Shown: piece after piece, positions 61,235 to 64,000 of the stretch
How positions within the stretch are numbered: the first letter of the stretch is position 1
How the letters are laid out: the number at the start of each line of letters is the position of its first letter
Assembly: GCA_038405435.1 (NCBI GenBank)
Contig: JBBYHZ010000004.1
Length of the DNA stretch: 64,000 nucleotides
Strand: one strand, 5' to 3'
Source: Dryocola clanedunensis_A
GTDB taxonomy: Bacteria; Pseudomonadota; Gammaproteobacteria; Enterobacterales; Enterobacteriaceae
Position numbers and translations under genes: made by a program
Notes under the pieces: model-generated
The model's database searches: none
Seen by the model: only the letters and a program-made list of their open reading frames with translations
What the model was told of the DNA's origin: nothing

Positions 61235-61959
61235 ACATCGTCAGGCGCATTGATCGAAGCGGACAGCTGCGTCGGACGCGTCATGGACGCAGGCAGCGGC
61301 CAGGCGCGCTCGCTGTTGGGCAGTACGTAGCCCATCAGCCCGTCCGCTAACACCCGCTGCTGGCTCCCCTGCGCAAGCGTAACTTTGCTCAGCCGCGCGT
61401 GGACGTTGCCCCGATTGGACACCTGAAGCGCGGGTTTGCCGCCGTCGTTGATGACGCGCCAGGAGAGCTGGCCGGGATCGGCGTTGGCGTGGTTGCTGGC
61501 CGCCTTTTGCGTGGCGATGCCGGGGCCGTAGGCGAACAGAGGGATGGAGTAGCGCATCTGGAGCTTCAGCCCCATCTGCGGCTTATTGTTGTCGGAAGGC
61601 TGGGGAATTTCATCCACCACGATGCGGTAGGCCTGCTCCTGATTGGGCGGCACGGTGCTTTGTTTAATCAGTCGAATAAGCTGTTTGCTGCCGCCACTGA
61701 TGTTAACAATCGGCGGGCTGGCGACCACGTCCTGCTGCTGCTGATAGCGCTCGTGTCCGCCCTCCTGCTGCCAGCGCACCACCCTCACCTGCATGGTGGT
61801 GGCGCTGGTGCCCTGATTCTGGATCCACAGTTCCGCCGCCTTCGCGTCGGCGGCCAGAAACGGGTCAATGGGCCAGATGAGAACGTTGCTGGCGGCTCCC
61901 GCCTGCCAGGCGGCCAGTAAGCCCAGCGCCGCGCCGGCTCCCCTTATCCACTGCATCAT
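61210..61959 (-). CDS. Csu-type periplasmic chaperone (CsuC-like)
   Basis: 249-residue PapD-like chaperone with a signal peptide (GAGAALGLLAAWQAGAASNV). The N-terminal domain has NVLIWPIDPFLAADAKAAEL and SPPIVNISGGSKQLIRLI; the subunit-binding strand is GLKLQMRYSIPLFAYGP. This is the archaic type, with a longer first domain than FimC. It lies between the minor pilin and the usher. Confidence 0.88.
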   Translation of the reverse strand: MMQWIRGAGAALGLLAAWQAGAASNVLIWPIDPFLAADAKAAELWIQNQGTSATTMQVRVVRWQQEGGHERYQQQQDVVASPPIVNISGGSKQLIRLIKQSTVPPNQEQAYRIVVDEIPQPSDNNKPQMGLKLQMRYSIPLFAYGPGIATQKAASNHANADPGQLSWRVINDGGKPALQVSNRGNVHARLSKVTLAQGSQQRVLADGLMGYVLPNSERAWPLPASMTRPTQLSASINAPDDVWQSAPVN

Positions 61960-61974
61960 GTTGCTTCTCCCTGA

Positions 61975-62487
61975 TTACCATGACAGCGTCACGGTGAGTT
62001 GGTCGGTATAGGTTCCTGCCGGGCTGAACCCCGTTAGCTGCGCCGCGCCGAACAGGGGTAGCGTAATGTTATTGCTGTCGGTGTAGGCCACCGTCACCGC
62101 CTGGTTCACCAGAATTTCGCTGCTCGCGGTCAGCGAACTGGTGGTATACAGCCGGTACGGCACCGCGTCCGTTCCCCCGGTGCGCACCATGCGGCGCACG
62201 CTGGTGTAATTCCGCCCGCCGTCGATGGCCATGCTCAGCACCACGCCCGGCGTACAGGCAAGGGCCAGCGAACCGTTAGGCACGAAAGCCGCGCTGGTAA
62301 TGCCGCTCTCGACGCCCGAGTGCGTGCCAAAGTTAAACGTCCCGAATACCGCGCCAGTCCCGGTGGTCACCGAACAGCCCGGCGTTATGGTCGCCCCTAC
62401 CTGAAAAGACCGGCTGGTGACGGTCAGCGCGCTGGCAGAGGAGATAAAACACGCGGCAAGCAGCGTTAATCCGTGGATTTTAAGCAA
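61975..62487 (-). CDS. Spore coat U-domain pilin (CsuA/CsuB-like)
   Basis: 170-residue SCPU-domain subunit with a signal peptide (LTLLAACFISSASA). The pattern TITPGCSVTTGTGAVFGTFN with Cys pair and the end FSPAGTYTDQLTVTLSW are typical. The start is TTG at 62487 with GGGGG upstream; no ATG is better placed. It is probably a minor pilin or adaptor between the major pilin and the assembly genes. Confidence 0.82.
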   Translation of the reverse strand: MLKIHGLTLLAACFISSASALTVTSRSFQVGATITPGCSVTTGTGAVFGTFNFGTHSGVESGITSAAFVPNGSLALACTPGVVLSMAIDGGRNYTSVRRMVRTGGTDAVPYRLYTTSSLTASSEILVNQAVTVAYTDSNNITLPLFGAAQLTGFSPAGTYTDQLTVTLSW

Positions 62488-62552
62488 AGCGAAGCCCCCG
62501 GCAGTCGCTGCTGCCTGTCCATTTCCTTTACAGATTGCGGTTGCTGCGTGGG

Positions 62553-63122
62553 CTAGTAAGTCACGCTCACGTTAATGGTGTCGGTGTAGGTGCCGGGGTT
62601 GACCGTTACGCTGTTTCCCCCGCCCTGAATGCGCCCGTAGACAATATAGTTGTCCACGCCTGCGGTAGTTGACGCTTTCGGAATAGCCGTATTGTTGGCG
62701 ATCACGTTGGCAAAAGCGTTGTCGCTGTAGATGCTGTAGGCGACGCCCTGGGTCGCATCCGCCGTGTTAATCAGATAGCGGGCGGGCGTGCCCGGCGTGC
62801 CGACGGAGGTGGCTGGCGCGCCGTTGGTGCTGCCGGTCACCTGCACGGTATAGGTGGCCCCGTTAGTACATTGCACGCCGAAGCTGTTGCCCCCTGCCGC
62901 ACCGGTAAGCGTAGTGGTCAGCGTTGAGAAGGTCGCCGGGCTGGTGCCGAAGTTCAGCGTACCGAAATTGATGCCGTTCTGGGCAGGCGAGCCGTTGATC
63001 AGACAGCCGTTAGTGAGGGTTAGCGTGGCGCCGATGGTCCCGCTGCTGGTCACGGCCTGAGCCGAGGTTGCGCCAAGTAACAGGCTACTGCCGCACAGCG
63101 TCAGAATAAGGATTTTATTCAT
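62553..63122 (-). CDS. Spore coat U-domain major pilin (CsuA/B-like)
   Basis: 189 residues from ATG 63122 with a clear signal peptide (MNKILILTLCGSSLLLGATSAQA). The SCPU fold is shown by GTIGATLTLTNGCLINGSPA, INFGTLNFGTSPATF and the end NPGTYTDTINVSVTY. First gene of the operon, so likely the major subunit. Acinetobacter Csu operons carry one more pilin gene than seen here. Confidence 0.83.
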   Translation of the reverse strand: MNKILILTLCGSSLLLGATSAQAVTSSGTIGATLTLTNGCLINGSPAQNGINFGTLNFGTSPATFSTLTTTLTGAAGGNSFGVQCTNGATYTVQVTGSTNGAPATSVGTPGTPARYLINTADATQGVAYSIYSDNAFANVIANNTAIPKASTTAGVDNYIVYGRIQGGGNSVTVNPGTYTDTINVSVTY

Positions 63123-63170
63123 TGTGTCGTCCCCAACGTGAATGAAATACAACCGCGAAGAGAAACCCAA

Positions 63171-63536
63171 CGGTCGGCCAACGAAAACTCTCTAATAATT
63201 AGAAATTTAGTTTAGGGTCGGGGAATTAACCAGCGCGGCAGGTCAATACCAGTCGAATGGCGTATTGACACAATTAAACATTATTTTTCAGCGGGTTGGC
63301 TTGTTTTTAAGGGGCTGTAATTGCAACCTGAACAAGATATATTCATTCATGTGTGATCTGCGTCACGATATATCATCAGTGACGCTAAACAAACAAAACG
63401 AATAAAAAGTAAAAAAAAGTTGAAAATCATGTCCGGTTAATTCAATTTATTAAACGAATATATCCGAGCCAATTATAAATATTACATATGGTTCAATAAG
63501 TTAATGGGTTGTTAATCAGACAGGGGTTTCAGGCAA
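63171..63536. promoter_or_regulatory. Divergent regulatory region with a CRP-like site
   Basis: AT-rich gap between the leftward Csu-type operon and the rightward symporter. TGTGATCTGCGTCACG (63352-63367) is close to the CRP consensus TGTGA-N6-TCACA and could activate either side. No gene is seen. Confidence 0.5.
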
Positions 63537-64000
63537 GTGGCAAGTTCAAACAAACTCACGCTGTTCATTATTCTTTTTATGATCGCGGGGATCTTAAGCG
63601 GTGCGGCTATTCATGAGTACGCGCCCGCAGAGTCAGTCAAAAGTTACGCCAACAACATCACGCTGTTCACCGATATTTTCTTACGCCTCATCAAAATGGT
63701 TATCGCACCGCTGGTCTTCAGCACGCTGACCGTGGGCATTATGAAGATGGGCGAAACCTCCACCATTGGCCGCATCGGCGGCAAAGCGATGGTCTGGTTT
63801 GTCTCCTCTTCCGTGCTGTCCATTCTGGTCGGCCTGTTTGTGGTGACGGTGACCCACCCCGGCGCGGGCATGAACCTGCAGGTTCCGGCGGGCGACGTGC
63901 AGACCGGCCTTGCGGTGAGCGGCATGTCCCTCAAGGCCTTTATTTCCCATACCATTCCCACCAGCATTGCCGGCGCGATGTCAGATAACGAGATCCTGCA
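63537..64000 (+). CDS. Dicarboxylate/amino acid:cation symporter (DAACS family), 5' part
   Basis: 154 codons of a gene leaving the right edge. The start is GTG at 63537, with CAGGGG about ten bases before it. The sequence begins with a hydrophobic segment (LTLFIILFMIAGILSGAAIH), then LFTDIFLRLIKMVIAPLVFS, TLTVGIMKMGE and IGRIGGKAMVWF, matching the GltP/DctA family of proton- or sodium-coupled transporters. The binding region lies outside the window, so the substrate is unknown. Confidence 0.88.
   Translation, partial: MASSNKLTLFIILFMIAGILSGAAIHEYAPAESVKSYANNITLFTDIFLRLIKMVIAPLVFSTLTVGIMKMGETSTIGRIGGKAMVWFVSSSVLSILVGLFVVTVTHPGAGMNLQVPAGDVQTGLAVSGMSLKAFISHTIPTSIAGAMSDNEIL

Overview
This is a chromosomal segment from a motile member of the Enterobacteriaceae, most like Enterobacter, Lelliottia or Leclercia. 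The backbone follows the E. coli order purT-eda-edd-zwf-hexR-pykA-lpxM-mepM-znuACB-ruvBAC-yebC-nudB-aspS-yecDEN-cmoAB-cutC-yecM-argS-flhEAB-cheZYBR-tap-tar. The genus is inferred from gene content and similarity to remembered E. coli proteins; no search was run.

Layout. 1-7490: purT 3' end, Entner-Doudoroff genes (eda, edd, zwf), their repressor hexR, and pykA. 7500-12670: lpxM, mepM and the divergent znuA/znuCB zinc importer. 12810-13890: an accessory island with an unknown 230-residue protein, a 58-residue membrane peptide and a possible gene remnant. 13948-23231: ruvBA, ruvC, yebC, nudB, aspS, yecD, yecE, yecN, cmoAB. 23232-31380: a four-gene chaperone-usher operon, a secreted DUF1996-like protein and a divergent cleavable-type repressor, sitting where E. 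coli has torYZ. 31396-36006: cutC (with a probable MicL RNA at its 3' end), a MalY/PatB-type aminotransferase, yecM, argS. 36284-44888: accessory genes between argS and flhE: torYZ, an LpxA paralogue, a rhamnogalacturonide operon (rhiT-rhiN) and a HigBA-like toxin-antitoxin pair. 44879-57735: flagellar export and chemotaxis genes. 57825-63122: a second, archaic (Csu-type) chaperone-usher operon, then the start of a dicarboxylate/amino-acid symporter at the right edge.

The best candidate for an undescribed system is the three-gene, AT-rich cassette at 48776-51262, inserted on the opposite strand between flhB and cheZ: a Dgt-type dNTP triphosphohydrolase, a CCA-adding/polyA-polymerase-like nucleotidyltransferase overlapping it by 26 bases, and a 65-residue zinc-ribbon protein 11 bases further on. 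Dgt-family enzymes are known to act against phages by depleting dNTPs; the combination with this nucleotidyltransferase and zinc ribbon is not one I recognise.

Regulatory sites readable in the sequence include a perfect HexR operator before zwf, a Zur box between znuA and znuC, a LexA box before ruvAB, a flagellar sigma-28 promoter before tar, paired palindromes before the toxin-antitoxin pair, and repeated GCAAAT/ATTTGC palindromes between the DUF1996-like gene and its divergent repressor. No rRNA, tRNA, insertion sequence or CRISPR array was seen.
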